The notes beneath the pieces were generated by a model. It saw nothing but the letters and a program-made list of their open reading frames with translations. It was not told the origin of the DNA and did not search any database. The position numbers were made by a program, and so were the translations under genes. A stretch of 64,000 nt of DNA from Pseudoramibacter alactolyticus ATCC 23263 (GTDB lineage Bacteria > Bacillota > Clostridia > Eubacteriales > Eubacteriaceae): positions 829,622 through 893,621 of the forward strand of contig NZ_GL622359.1 of NCBI RefSeq assembly GCF_000185505.1. Direction: 5' to 3'. Positions 18,529 to 27,563 of this stretch are shown here, piece by piece (the stretch's first letter is position 1; every line of letters begins with the position of its first letter).

Positions 18529-19254
18529 TTACGCTTCGGCCCAGTTATGGAAAACTTCCTGGACATCGTCGTTGTCATCGAACATATCCAGCATTTTTTC
18601 CATCTTTTTGCTGTCTTCTTCGGAAAGCTCGGATTCCGTCGACGGAATCTGCGCAATTTCCCCGCTGGCCACCGACACCCCTGCGTTTTGAAGGGCTTCG
18701 AGCACCTGAGCAAAGTCGGAAGCGGCCGTTCGAATTTCATAACCGTCTTCAGAGGTTTCCATATCCTCAGCGCCGGCATCCAATGCCGTCATCATTAATT
18801 CGTCTTCATCAATATCGTCACTTTGTTCCACAAAAATGCGGCCGGCCCGCTCAAATAAAAAACCGACACAACCATTGGTCCCAAGATTGCCACCATTTTT
18901 ATCAAAAATATGGCGCACATCGGCAGCCGTCCGGTTTTTGTTGTCCGTCAGCGTTTGGACGATCACCGCCGCCCCGCCCGGACCATAACCTTCGTAGGTG
19001 ATTTCTTCATAAATGGCGTCATTCAATTCGCCGGAGCCCTTTTTAACGGCCCGATCAATATTGTCATTGGGCATATTGGCCGCTTTGGCCTTTGCCACCG
19101 CTTCCCGCAGCTTGGCATTCATTTCCGGATCGCCGCCGCCTTCTCTTGCCGCAACGGCAATGAGTTTTGCCATTTTGGTAAACACCTTGCCCCTGGCCGC
19201 ATCCTGCTTGCCTTTTCTTTGTTTGATATTATTCCATTTCGAGTGTCCTGACAT
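18529..19254 (-). CDS. yebC: YebC/PmpR family DNA-binding protein
   Basis: Conserved regulator and translation-associated protein; recent work on the family links it to ribosome stalling at proline stretches. The start MSGHSKWNNIKQRKGKQD is diagnostic, followed by FTKMAKLIAVAAREGGG and YEGYGPGGAAVIV. It has 241 residues. It heads the long repair operon, about 75 bases downstream of a good promoter, with GGAGGA before ATG. Confidence 0.96.
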   Translation of the reverse strand: MSGHSKWNNIKQRKGKQDAARGKVFTKMAKLIAVAAREGGGDPEMNAKLREAVAKAKAANMPNDNIDRAVKKGSGELNDAIYEEITYEGYGPGGAAVIVQTLTDNKNRTAADVRHIFDKNGGNLGTNGCVGFLFERAGRIFVEQSDDIDEDELMMTALDAGAEDMETSEDGYEIRTAASDFAQVLEALQNAGVSVASGEIAQIPSTESELSEEDSKKMEKMLDMFDDNDDVQEVFHNWAEA

Positions 19255-19326
19255 CGCTATCCTCCATTTATCCTGATAATCTCATATGATTGCATCAAAC
19301 CTGATAATCCATAATTTCGACTATTT

Positions 19327-19355
19327 ATTATAACACAGGGCTTTTCAGGTTTCAA
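19327..19355 (-). promoter_or_regulatory. Sigma-A-type promoter for the yebC operon
   Basis: On the minus strand TTGAAA and TATAAT are separated by 17 bases, with TG one base before the -10 (extended -10). This would drive yebC and the genes behind it. Confidence 0.75.
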
Positions 19356-19443
19356 ATCCGGACGATAACAATCGCTCCATTCGATTTTAAATCGAATGCC
19401 CAATACGAAAAGAAGCACGGCGATTGCCATGCTCATTCACGAC

Positions 19444-19668
19444 CTATGCGTCAAAATCCATCTCGTTTAAAATATCCCGCAATTCGATCAATTCGTCCGC
19501 GGTAAAAGTCAGTCCTTTGCGCATGCGTTCATGTCCCGGCGCCCAGTCGCGAATATCGTATTTCGGATCTCTTTCGTTCCAGCTCACCAGATTGAGCTCT
19601 TTCTGCCAGCCGTTGCTGCCTTCGGATAATACGCCGATTTCTTCGACCACTTCGTAAGTAAATGCCAT
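19444..19668 (-). CDS. YdbC/PC4-like seryl-tRNA-independent small protein (transcriptional coactivator p15 fold)
   Basis: A 74-residue protein matching the YdbC family, which has the PC4 fold and binds single-stranded nucleic acid in its characterised members. Signature stretches are EEIGVLSEGSNGWQKELN and DPKYDIRDWAPGHERM. The upstream extension of the open frame is not conserved; ATG with AGGAGG six bases before it is clear. The stop is TAG; readthrough would add 18 codons before a TAA, with no recognisable conservation. A separate promoter lies upstream. The 'seryl' wording in the call should be ignored: no tRNA role is claimed. Confidence 0.85.
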   Translation of the reverse strand: MAFTYEVVEEIGVLSEGSNGWQKELNLVSWNERDPKYDIRDWAPGHERMRKGLTFTADELIELRDILNEMDFDA

Positions 19669-19724
19669 CCCGTGCCTCCTGTTTGAACATTCTTGGTCAG
19701 ACAAGGTATGCCTGAAATAAAAAT

Positions 19725-19752
19725 ATTCTAACACAAAGCATATCAATTGCAA
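19725..19752 (-). promoter_or_regulatory. Likely promoter for the YdbC-like gene
   Basis: Minus-strand TTGCAA and TAGAAT with a 16-base spacer, about 60 bases before the ATG. It lies between the gene and the terminator of the glutaredoxin transcript, which supports an independent start here. Confidence 0.5.
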
Positions 19753-19828
19753 CCTTTTAAACACTCGCCATCGTTTTAAGTTTTGGATGAAAAAACATAG
19801 TTTTTTGTCAACGCCCGTCATTTTAAGC

Positions 19829-19858
19829 ACAAAAATAAGCGGCCGAGCTGACCGCTTA
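19829..19858 (-). terminator. Terminator after the glutaredoxin gene
   Basis: Minus-strand AATAAGCGGTCAGCTCGGCCGCTTATTTTT: a stem of nine pairs around AGCTC, followed by T5. It is 25 bases beyond the glutaredoxin stop. Confidence 0.85.
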
Positions 19859-19883
19859 TTAAATCCCTTTATTTTTTATCGGC

Positions 19884-20132
19884 TTATTTTTCGATATCGC
19901 CGGCTTCGGCCATCGCCACCAAATCGTCGCAGCCGCCGATGAAATGGTCCCCGAAGAAAACATAGGGGACGGTGGTCTGGCCCGTCCTTTCAATCAGCGC
20001 AGCCTTTTCATCGTCCTTGCCCCATATATCGTGATCGATAAACGGAATCTCCAGCTCGTCAAGCAATCTTTTTGCCCGGTTACAAAACGGACAGGTCGGC
20101 CAGGTGTAAAGTTTAACATTTTCTGCTTTCAT
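19884..20132 (-). CDS. Glutaredoxin-family thiol-disulfide protein
   Basis: Small cytosolic thioredoxin-fold protein (82 residues) with the redox motif TWPTCPFCNRAK near the start, a cis-Pro in TTVPYVF and the glutathione-binding-like GGCDDL. It would reduce disulfides or handle Fe-S clusters. Many clostridia lack glutathione, so the physiological thiol is uncertain. It ends the short transcript begun by the cytidylate-kinase-like gene 38 bases upstream; GGAG precedes ATG. Confidence 0.92.
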   Translation of the reverse strand: MKAENVKLYTWPTCPFCNRAKRLLDELEIPFIDHDIWGKDDEKAALIERTGQTTVPYVFFGDHFIGGCDDLVAMAEAGDIEK

Positions 20133-20170
20133 TCGAATCTCCTTTTTTGCTTTGTAATGATTTGATGTTT

Positions 20171-20815
20171 TTATCTTCGCGATTTCCGGCGGGTTAAAAT
20201 GGCGTTCACCGTCGTTTTAAGCAAATCGACACAGCCATCTTCTCCCAGAACGCCGCTGTTTAAACAGATATCGTAATTTTCGGCATCGCCCCAGCGTTTA
20301 TCGGTGTAATAAGCGTAATAATTGGCGCGGCGTTTGTCCATCTTTTTAACCATTTCGACCGCCTTCTCTTCGGTTTTATCGTAAAGCTTGGCGACCTGAT
20401 GCACCCGCTCATCATGATCTCGATGGATATACACCGAGATCACATCCGGATCTTTGCGCAGAATATAATCGGCACAGCGTCCCAAGATCACGCAGCTGCC
20501 CTCATTGGCATAACGCCGAATGACATCGCTTTGTGATAAGAACACGCGATCTGTCATCGGCAGTGCCGCCAAGGTCGACGGCGTCACAGCACCGCCATAA
20601 GCCGTGCCCGCCGCAATGGCATACAGCAAAGAATTGGTCGGCGTTTCCTCAAGTGCCTTGACCATATTCGGGGCAATGCCCGTATCCTTAGCGCTTTCTG
20701 TAATCAATTCCTGATCGTAAAAAGGAATGACCAGCTCCTTGGCAAGCCGTTTGGCAATATTGCTGCCCCCGCTGCCAAATTGTCTTGAAAAAGTAAGAAT
20801 GACGCGATCTGTCAT
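20171..20815 (-). CDS. Cytidylate kinase-like family protein
   Basis: P-loop NMP-kinase-fold protein of the clostridial cytidylate-kinase-like family, distinct from true Cmk. The N-terminus has TFSRQFGSGGSNIAKRLA, a variant P-loop with GSGG in place of GxxGxGKS, so classical phosphoryl transfer is not assured. CVILGRCADYIL and VYIHRDHDERVHQV are family features. It has 214 residues and precedes glutaredoxin. The substrate is unknown; nucleotide kinase activity is an inference from the fold. Confidence 0.8.
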   Translation of the reverse strand: MTDRVILTFSRQFGSGGSNIAKRLAKELVIPFYDQELITESAKDTGIAPNMVKALEETPTNSLLYAIAAGTAYGGAVTPSTLAALPMTDRVFLSQSDVIRRYANEGSCVILGRCADYILRKDPDVISVYIHRDHDERVHQVAKLYDKTEEKAVEMVKKMDKRRANYYAYYTDKRWGDAENYDICLNSGVLGEDGCVDLLKTTVNAILTRRKSRR

Positions 20816-20862
20816 GTTTGTCCTCCCTTGCCTGATTTTCCACGATGACGTTCCATCATTTT

Positions 20863-21867
20863 TTAACCCTGAGCCAGCGTCGACGCAATTTCTCCGCGCG
20901 CCGACAAAGCCTCAAGGGACTGTGCCATCGTAATGCTGCCCGCCTGCGCCCCGGTGAGCATCGCGTTTTCAATTTGCGACAGTTTGCCCTCGCGGATCAT
21001 GTGGCAGATAGCCGGTGTTGGCATCATTACCTCGCAGGCCAGCACCCTGCCGCCACCCTTTCGCGGCAGCAACCGTTGAGACAGCACCGCTTTGAGCGTC
21101 ATCGACAGCGTCGTTCGAATCAGCGGCTGACGGCCTTCGGGAAAAACATTAACGATGCGGTCAACCGCTTCCACCGCCGAGCCCGTATGCAGGGTTGCAA
21201 ACACCAAATGCCCGGTTTCCGCTGCCAGAATGGCCGTTTCCACCGTCTCGAGATCCCGCATCTCTCCCACCAGAAGGACATCGGGATCTTCCCGCAGCGC
21301 CGATCGCAGCCCCGCCGCAAAATTCAAGGTGTCGCGGCCGATCTCCCGCTGATTGATCAGCGCCAAATCCGGCTGATACAAATACTCGATCGGATCTTCC
21401 AAGGTAATCACGTGCACCGGCCGCCGATGATTGATGTGATCGATGAGTGAGGCCAGCGTCGTCGACTTTCCGGATCCCGTCTCTCCGGTTACAAGTACCA
21501 AGCCTTTGGAAAAATCGGCAAAGGTATGAACCACTTCTGGCAGCCCCAAGGTCTCAATGCCCGGAATGCCTTCGGCCAATAGGCGAATGGCAATTGACGG
21601 CTGCCCCTGCTGCAAAAACAGATGGGCCCGGCATCGCCTTTCGGCCAGTGTCACAGCCAGATCCCGTTCACCCGCCAGCAAACATGCCTGCCAATCCGCG
21701 CCGAGCAGCTCCTCGGCCAGACGTTCACACCCTTGCCGCGTGACCCTTTTCTCTGAAAGATTGCTCAAAGCTCCGTCAACTCGACATTTTAGGCGGATTC
21801 CGCTCACTATGTGAATATCCGACGCCCCGCGTTTTACCGCTTGCCCGACCATTTTTTCTGCAATCAT
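20863..21867 (-). CDS. pilT: Type IV pilus retraction ATPase PilT-like
   Basis: AAA+ secretion-superfamily ATPase that in pilus systems retracts the fibre. Walker A is GETGSGKSTT (about residue 130), the Asp box is LEDPIEY, Walker B is VLLVGEMRDLETVETA, and the His box is GHLVFATLHTGSA. ATG with AAAGGAG upstream gives 334 residues beginning MIAEKM; the longer frame adds seven. No other pil gene is in the window, so it is an orphan here. PilT-type proteins also occur in natural transformation systems; pilB, pilC and the pilins may lie elsewhere. Confidence 0.9.
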   Translation of the reverse strand: MIAEKMVGQAVKRGASDIHIVSGIRLKCRVDGALSNLSEKRVTRQGCERLAEELLGADWQACLLAGERDLAVTLAERRCRAHLFLQQGQPSIAIRLLAEGIPGIETLGLPEVVHTFADFSKGLVLVTGETGSGKSTTLASLIDHINHRRPVHVITLEDPIEYLYQPDLALINQREIGRDTLNFAAGLRSALREDPDVLLVGEMRDLETVETAILAAETGHLVFATLHTGSAVEAVDRIVNVFPEGRQPLIRTTLSMTLKAVLSQRLLPRKGGGRVLACEVMMPTPAICHMIREGKLSQIENAMLTGAQAGSITMAQSLEALSARGEIASTLAQG

Positions 21868-22010
21868 CGGCCGCTCCTTTCCCAGCACTTGCCTTCTGTT
21901 GGCGATTTCATTTTAACATGCCGGCCTTCAAATAACAATGCAGAAAAGATGGCTGCTTCCAAATTTATTTTCAGGATAACATCCTTCTCGTTCCAAAACA
22001 AAATTGCATC

Positions 22011-22040
22011 AAAAAACCACTACAAAACAGCAGTGGCTTT
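22011..22040 (-). terminator. Terminator after the LTA synthase-like gene
   Basis: Minus-strand AAAGCCACTGCTGTTTTGTAGTGGTTTTTT: a stem of five to six pairs with a T6 tail, 30 bases after the stop codon. Confidence 0.75.
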
Positions 22041-22069
22041 TCAAATTCTTTTTCTAACATATCATCGTT

Positions 22070-24493
22070 TTATTTCACCACATTGGTGATCGGCTGATCT
22101 TTGGTGCGATATTGCTCGTCGTATTTCTTGAGGTATCCGCGCAGTTCGTCGTCGCTCTTGCCATCCACCGCATTTTTGTGGAGGAATAAGCGACGAACGC
22201 GATTTTTCCGGTCGAACATGTTGTTGTAAAGCACCTTCTGGTAATTCTGAACACTGGCATTATACTTTTTGCCGTCTTCAAGCGTCAGGTAATCGCCATC
22301 CGATGTTTTAACCCCCTTGATGCTGAGAACCGGCAAGGTATCCTTCAAGGACTGCTGATATTTGTCGTAAGCGGTCGTTTTGAGTCCAAGCGTCTGGAGC
22401 AGGGTGCTCTGCAGGTAATTCACCGAGAGATCGTTGTTGCTCTTTTCCTGAATGTCATAATTGGTCCAGATCACATAAGGAGTCACATATTGCTGCTGGG
22501 TCTCTTCATTGGTCCAATTATCCCGGGACTTGCCCTTCATGTCGGTGTAAAAATTATCGTTCAGCCGCGGCTGATGGTCGCCGAAGAAAACGACGGCCAC
22601 CGGTTCCTTCTGCGATTTGAAGTAAGTGATCATCTCCTTTAACGCCTTGTCGGATTCGCGCATCAGGGTCAAAAATTCTTCTTCGTAAGTATAGTCGGTT
22701 GCCCCCGATGTCCTGTGGGGCATGCTGGTGATGTGCACCTGATCCATCCCAGCGGTTCCCACCGAATAGCCGCCGTGATTGGCAATGGTCACGTCGAAAA
22801 TAAACTGCGGTTTGCTGCCGCGGTTTTTATAGAGGTTAATAATCTTTTGATATGTCGCGCGGTCACTGGTGTAATTGCGGGTCAATTCGGCATTTCGAAA
22901 AGAATCTTCGTAGAAATAGGTGTGATCAAAGCCAAGATATGGATAGACCTTGTTGCGCTTCCACGCAGTCGACTGCCCCGGATGCATGGCATAGGTTTCA
23001 TATCCCTGAGCCTTCAGATTTTTAGCCAGACTGGGCGTCGTGTTGGTCACATACATCTGATACGGGCGGCTGTTCTGAGGCACAAACGCCGTGGAGTTCC
23101 CCGTTAAGAAGGAGAATTCCGTATTACAGGTCCCAGCGCCGTAAACGTCCACATAGAGCTTTCCGCGCACGGTGTTTTCTTTCAAACTGTTAAAGAAAGA
23201 AATATAGCTCTTGTCGGTCTGCATATTCCCAAGGACGGATAAATCCGAAAAGCTCTCGTTCATCACCGCGATGATCGTGGGTTTTTTCGTGCTGCTCCCC
23301 GTTGCCGTGGTCACAGCATTTTTGCCGGCCTGGGTATTGGCACCCACTTCGTTTTCCGCCTTTTTCGCCCCGGAATTAACAATTTTCTTGACGGACGCCA
23401 CCGAATAACCATCCGGCTTGGTGACATGCAGAAGCTTCGCGTTAACAGCAAAGGCCGTAACGTATTGGTTGTTTTTCGGCGCCCAGGAATCATAAATATC
23501 TTCCACCGGCACATGGGCAAACAGCAACGCAAACACAGCCGCCAATCCTACGGCGGAAAGACGCATCACCAAATTTTTGCGTTTGACCGGCGTCAACTTT
23601 TTCGGCAGATGATAACTCATGACAAACACGGTGATAAACAAATAAATCCCCGCAATGATATCGCCGCTGATACCCAAAGTATAACCCTTGAGAACCTCTA
23701 AACCGGTCCCTGCGGAAATTAAATCGCCAAAATAAAATGGATCCCCACGAAACAGCAGCAGAAAATGGTTGGTAATCCCCAGAATCAAAAGAATGATGGC
23801 CCCGGCTTTTACACTGATGCGCAGCCGTCCGGTAATGGCATAAAAAATAAAGAAAATCATCAGGATAATGAAGAATGCCAAAAAAAGATTGCCAAAGCCC
23901 ATCGGATCCATGCGGCTGCCTGTGAATTCCGGCATCCCACAGGCCAATTGAACCATGCCCTGGGTCATTAAGAGAACGAGCAGCATCACAATGATCCGCC
24001 ATGTTTTGGCCGCGCGATCTTCAAAGTTGAGCTTAAAGGCTGTAAACAGCGCGGTCAGCCCAATCGAAACGACGACGATCCCCCAATAGCGCATGCGGAT
24101 TTGAGTCTGCTCGAAATGACCAAACACCGACATCGCCGCGCCCAAGCCAATCATTAAAATTAATGCTGCGATCAAGCGAATTCCGCTGGTTTCAATCGGA
24201 ATCTCGAAGGTTCGCCTCATCGGCTTAAGCAATCCTTGTTTGGGCTTAGAATTCCCCGCACCTTTCAAGCCAAGGCGAACTTTTGGCCGCACGCGTTCTT
24301 TTTGTCCGCCGCGATCGGTTCGGCCAAAATGAAATTTCAAACCCAATAATAACTTTCCCAAAAACTTGGGCTTTGATGCCTTGTCCGATGTTGCTGTTTC
24401 CTGCGGCGTCTTCGCCTCAGCCGCATTTTGTTCGGGCATTCGCTTTGTTTCTTCGGGTTGCTGTGTCGCGGGCTGTTTCGATTCTGCCACCAT
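22070..24493 (-). CDS. LTA synthase-like membrane sulfatase (phosphoglycerol transferase family)
   Basis: Membrane enzyme of the LtaS/MdoB alkaline-phosphatase superfamily that moves glycerol-phosphate from phosphatidylglycerol to a growing polymer. A Lys/Gln-rich cytoplasmic N-terminus (about 1-95) is unusually long. About five to six membrane helices (95-330) follow, then an extracellular sulfatase domain with the metal and nucleophile region GAGTCNTEF (Thr nucleophile) and FFGDHQPRLN. It has 807 residues; LtaS proteins are nearer 650, and the extra length is the N-terminal tail and a C-terminal domain. The D-alanylation operon at 50-54 kb would modify such a polymer. Confidence 0.88.
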   Translation of the reverse strand: MVAESKQPATQQPEETKRMPEQNAAEAKTPQETATSDKASKPKFLGKLLLGLKFHFGRTDRGGQKERVRPKVRLGLKGAGNSKPKQGLLKPMRRTFEIPIETSGIRLIAALILMIGLGAAMSVFGHFEQTQIRMRYWGIVVVSIGLTALFTAFKLNFEDRAAKTWRIIVMLLVLLMTQGMVQLACGMPEFTGSRMDPMGFGNLFLAFFIILMIFFIFYAITGRLRISVKAGAIILLILGITNHFLLLFRGDPFYFGDLISAGTGLEVLKGYTLGISGDIIAGIYLFITVFVMSYHLPKKLTPVKRKNLVMRLSAVGLAAVFALLFAHVPVEDIYDSWAPKNNQYVTAFAVNAKLLHVTKPDGYSVASVKKIVNSGAKKAENEVGANTQAGKNAVTTATGSSTKKPTIIAVMNESFSDLSVLGNMQTDKSYISFFNSLKENTVRGKLYVDVYGAGTCNTEFSFLTGNSTAFVPQNSRPYQMYVTNTTPSLAKNLKAQGYETYAMHPGQSTAWKRNKVYPYLGFDHTYFYEDSFRNAELTRNYTSDRATYQKIINLYKNRGSKPQFIFDVTIANHGGYSVGTAGMDQVHITSMPHRTSGATDYTYEEEFLTLMRESDKALKEMITYFKSQKEPVAVVFFGDHQPRLNDNFYTDMKGKSRDNWTNEETQQQYVTPYVIWTNYDIQEKSNNDLSVNYLQSTLLQTLGLKTTAYDKYQQSLKDTLPVLSIKGVKTSDGDYLTLEDGKKYNASVQNYQKVLYNNMFDRKNRVRRLFLHKNAVDGKSDDELRGYLKKYDEQYRTKDQPITNVVK

Positions 24494-24617
24494 TTTACCT
24501 CCATGCTGATTCTATTGAATGATGGTGGCATCGCCGGATTCCCTTCCGATGCGTTAAATCACCACCGTTTTTTCATCATCGATGGCCCACAAAAGGTACC
24601 ATCCTCCAAATTTGCTT

Positions 24618-24669
24618 TAAAAAAGGGCAAACCGGCCCCGTAATTGGACTCCAGTTTACCCTTTTTTTA
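24618..24669 (-). terminator. Terminator after pyk
   Basis: Minus-strand arms AAAGGGTAAACTGG and CCGGTTTGCCCTTTTTT pair with two G-U wobbles around a 14-base loop and end in T6. It lies about 60 bases beyond the pyk stop and would separate pyk from the LTA synthase-like gene. Confidence 0.75.
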
Positions 24670-24727
24670 CATGATATGCAAGTTTTTCATTTAAAATTTA
24701 AAGGTTATTCCAAGCTTGAAAGCACGC

Positions 24728-26494
24728 TCAAATGCGTTTATTGCGAACCGCACCCTGATAAATCATCCCATTGAGCGGATCCACCGTGATCAGTTTGCCT
24801 TCCTCGATCACGGAGGTCGCCTTTTGAACGCCTTTAATCACCGGAATGCCATAGTCTTTCGCCACGTGATCTGCCTCGGTGTTAAAACCTGTCTCCGATG
24901 TGATCACGGCCGCCGCCTTTTCAATCGCGCCGTAAATACCCGGCGTGATCACCCGCGTCACCACAATATCGCCTTCGTTGAAATCGTCCAGCGTATCCGG
25001 AGTAACAAAACGCGCAAAACCCGTGACCATCCTATCGCCGACACCCATCCCGGAAAGAATGGCATTGCCGACTGTCCGCACACGGATCGTGTTTGTATTG
25101 CCTTGAATTCCAAAGGGCAGCCCGGCCGACGCGATAACCAAATCGCCGACTTTGACAATACCCATCACTTCGAGGATGCGGTTAACATCGCTGACAAGAT
25201 CTTCAATTTCGGTAATCTTTGGAATATAGATGCAGTAAACGCCCCACTGCAGACAGCAGCGCCGCACGGTTTTCATATTATCCGAGACCGCCGCAATCAA
25301 ACAATCCGGCCGATACTTCGAGAGCATCCGCGGCGTATAACCGCCGGATGTCGCGGCAATAATCGCTCGGATATCCAGATTGTCCACCATGTTGACCACT
25401 GCCGAACACACGGCATTCGTCACTGTCCTTTCACCATTCGTCACATGATGGCGCACCTGGTAGGTTTTAGAATTTTCCGTTTTGCGCACGATTCGCGCCA
25501 TGGTTTGGCACGCTTCAACGGGATAATCGCCGGCTGCCGTTTCACCTGAAAGCATCACCGCATCCGTGCCGTCAAAAACGGCATTGGCCACATCGCCGAC
25601 TTCCGCGCGGGTTGGTCTGGGATTGCGGATCATCGAATCGAGCATTTGCGTCGCCGTGATCACCGGCCTCCCGACGATATTGCAGCGCTGGATGATGTTT
25701 TTTTGTACCAACGGCACATCTTCCGCCGGAATTTCGACGCCCAAGTCCCCACGGGCCACCATAACCCCGTCCGAAACAGTGATAATCCGCTGGATGTTAT
25801 CGACGCCTTCCTGGCTTTCAATCTTCGAGATGATCTGCACGTATTCCCCGCCGGCTCGATCAAGTACCTTGCGAATGGCGATGACATCCTGGGGTTTGCG
25901 AATAAAAGAAGCCGCGACGAAGTCGATTCCCTGGGCTACCCCAAATTTCAAATCCGCTTCATCTTTCTCCGTCAGGCCCGGCAAATTGATGGCCACGCCG
26001 GGAATATTCATGCTTTTACGGCTGCCCAGTTCACCGCCATTATCAATACGACAGATGATGTCTTCCCCTTTAATTTCAGTCACCGTCATTTCGATCAGGC
26101 CGTCATCAATCAAAATGGTATTGCCAACTGATAAGTCTCCGGGCAAGCCTTTGTAGCTTACCGAGATTCGGCTGGCATCACCTTCGATATCGTCTGTCGT
26201 AATGGTGACCATTTCTCCTTCGGTCAGGGTCACTTTATTGTCTTTTAAAACGCCGGTCCGGATTTCCGGACCCTTGGTATCCAGCATGATCGCCACCGCA
26301 ATACCGGCATCTTTTCTGGCTTTTTTGATGCGGGCAATGCGTCTGGCGTGTTCTTCGCGATCCCCGTGGGAAAAATTCAGTCTGGCCACGTTCATTCCGT
26401 TGGCGATTAACGCTTCCACTACGCCGTCGCGATCCGTCGCCGGCCCCATTGTACATATCATTTTTGTTTTCTTCAGCACTGCCGGATTTGGCAT
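24728..26494 (-). CDS. pyk: Pyruvate kinase with C-terminal PEP-utilizer-like domain
   Basis: Last step of glycolysis, PEP + ADP to pyruvate + ATP. Core motifs are RLNFSHGDREEH, LDTKGPEIRTG, ISKIESQEGVDN and ARGDLGVEIP, with the metal Glu/Asp in the last two. After the usual 470-residue body comes an extra domain (about 480-588, ITSETGFNTEADHVAKDYGI) like that of Bacillus pyruvate kinases. The phosphohistidine of true PEP-utilizer domains is absent. It lies 109 bases behind pfkA and is probably co-transcribed with it. Confidence 0.97.
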   Translation of the reverse strand: MPNPAVLKKTKMICTMGPATDRDGVVEALIANGMNVARLNFSHGDREEHARRIARIKKARKDAGIAVAIMLDTKGPEIRTGVLKDNKVTLTEGEMVTITTDDIEGDASRISVSYKGLPGDLSVGNTILIDDGLIEMTVTEIKGEDIICRIDNGGELGSRKSMNIPGVAINLPGLTEKDEADLKFGVAQGIDFVAASFIRKPQDVIAIRKVLDRAGGEYVQIISKIESQEGVDNIQRIITVSDGVMVARGDLGVEIPAEDVPLVQKNIIQRCNIVGRPVITATQMLDSMIRNPRPTRAEVGDVANAVFDGTDAVMLSGETAAGDYPVEACQTMARIVRKTENSKTYQVRHHVTNGERTVTNAVCSAVVNMVDNLDIRAIIAATSGGYTPRMLSKYRPDCLIAAVSDNMKTVRRCCLQWGVYCIYIPKITEIEDLVSDVNRILEVMGIVKVGDLVIASAGLPFGIQGNTNTIRVRTVGNAILSGMGVGDRMVTGFARFVTPDTLDDFNEGDIVVTRVITPGIYGAIEKAAAVITSETGFNTEADHVAKDYGIPVIKGVQKATSVIEEGKLITVDPLNGMIYQGAVRNKRI

Positions 26495-26603
26495 TTTTTC
26501 TTCCTCCTGCCTTTAAAATCAGTTCCTCTGCAAGATCGGGCTTCTGTTTTTTTGCCCAAAGGCTCAATCATTCACTGTATTGACATTCCCGATCCGGCTG
26601 ATT

Positions 26604-27563
26604 TTACATTGATAAAATCTGTGTCATCTGATACATGGCTTCATCAAAAATCTTAGGTGTCGCCAGCGCTTCTTCCAGTTCAATCGCCAGATATTTACCG
26701 TTGCGGTTGACAATGACCGTTCCCGTATTGCCTTCCAGAATGGCATTCACCGCCTGATACCCCATATTACTGGCCAGGTTCCGATCAAAATGGCTCGGTG
26801 CTCCGCCGCGTTGAATATAGCCGAGGTTTGTCCCTTTGGTTTCAACCCCAGTCAGCTCCTGAACTTTTTTACAATAATCGCGATAACCGCCGCAGCCTTC
26901 TGCCAGCATGATGATGCTGTGCATTTTGCCACGGTCTCGACCTTCGATCAATCGCTGACAAATCACTTCGAGCGGCACATCCTTTTCCGGGATGATCATC
27001 GCCTTGGCCCCGCATGCCAAGCCGGCATACATGGCAATGTCCCCGCAGCGGCGCCCCATCACCTGCACCACATTGATGCGATTGTGGGAAAACGTCGTGT
27101 CTCGGATTTTGCCGATGGCTTCAATGGCCGTGGATACCGCCGTATCAAAACCAATGGTATAGTCCGAAGCGCCAAAGTCGTTGTCAATGGTGCCCGGAAT
27201 ACCAACGACTTCAATGCCCAAACGTTTTAAACACATGGCCCCATTCAGACTGCCGTCGCCGCCGATCACCACCAAAACTTCGATTTCGTATTCTTTCAAC
27301 ACTTCGGCAGCCCGTTTTTGCCCGGCGGAAGTCGGGAAAAAATCCGACCGGGATGTTTTTAAAAGCGTGCCCCCGCGATCAATGATGTTCGCCACCGAGT
27401 GACTGTTCATCGGATAAATATCCTGCTCCAAAAGCCCGGCGTAACCACGGTTAATGCCATACACCTCGAGACCGTTAAATACCGCGGTGCGAACCACTGC
27501 GCGAATGGCCGCATTCATACCCGGTGCATCTCCGCCACTGGTTAAAATTCCTATGCGTTTCAT
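26604..27563 (-). CDS. pfkA: ATP-dependent 6-phosphofructokinase
   Basis: Commits fructose 6-phosphate to glycolysis. Motifs are TSGGDAPGMNAAIR, VIGGDGSLNGA, GIPGTIDNDF (catalytic Asp) and MGRRCGDIAMYAG. It has 319 residues, the standard length of the allosteric bacterial enzyme; Gly in GGDGS is the ATP-type signature, as opposed to the PPi type. ATG overlaps the dnaE stop (ATGA), so translation is coupled, a known clostridial arrangement dnaE-pfkA-pyk. Confidence 0.97.
   Translation of the reverse strand: MKRIGILTSGGDAPGMNAAIRAVVRTAVFNGLEVYGINRGYAGLLEQDIYPMNSHSVANIIDRGGTLLKTSRSDFFPTSAGQKRAAEVLKEYEIEVLVVIGGDGSLNGAMCLKRLGIEVVGIPGTIDNDFGASDYTIGFDTAVSTAIEAIGKIRDTTFSHNRINVVQVMGRRCGDIAMYAGLACGAKAMIIPEKDVPLEVICQRLIEGRDRGKMHSIIMLAEGCGGYRDYCKKVQELTGVETKGTNLGYIQRGGAPSHFDRNLASNMGYQAVNAILEGNTGTVIVNRNGKYLAIELEEALATPKIFDEAMYQMTQILSM

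Noticed and set aside
19378..19398. CATTCGATTT/AAATCGAATG perfect inverted repeat as terminator of the YdbC-like gene
   Set aside because: No T-run on the relevant strand; function unclear, so not called a terminator.
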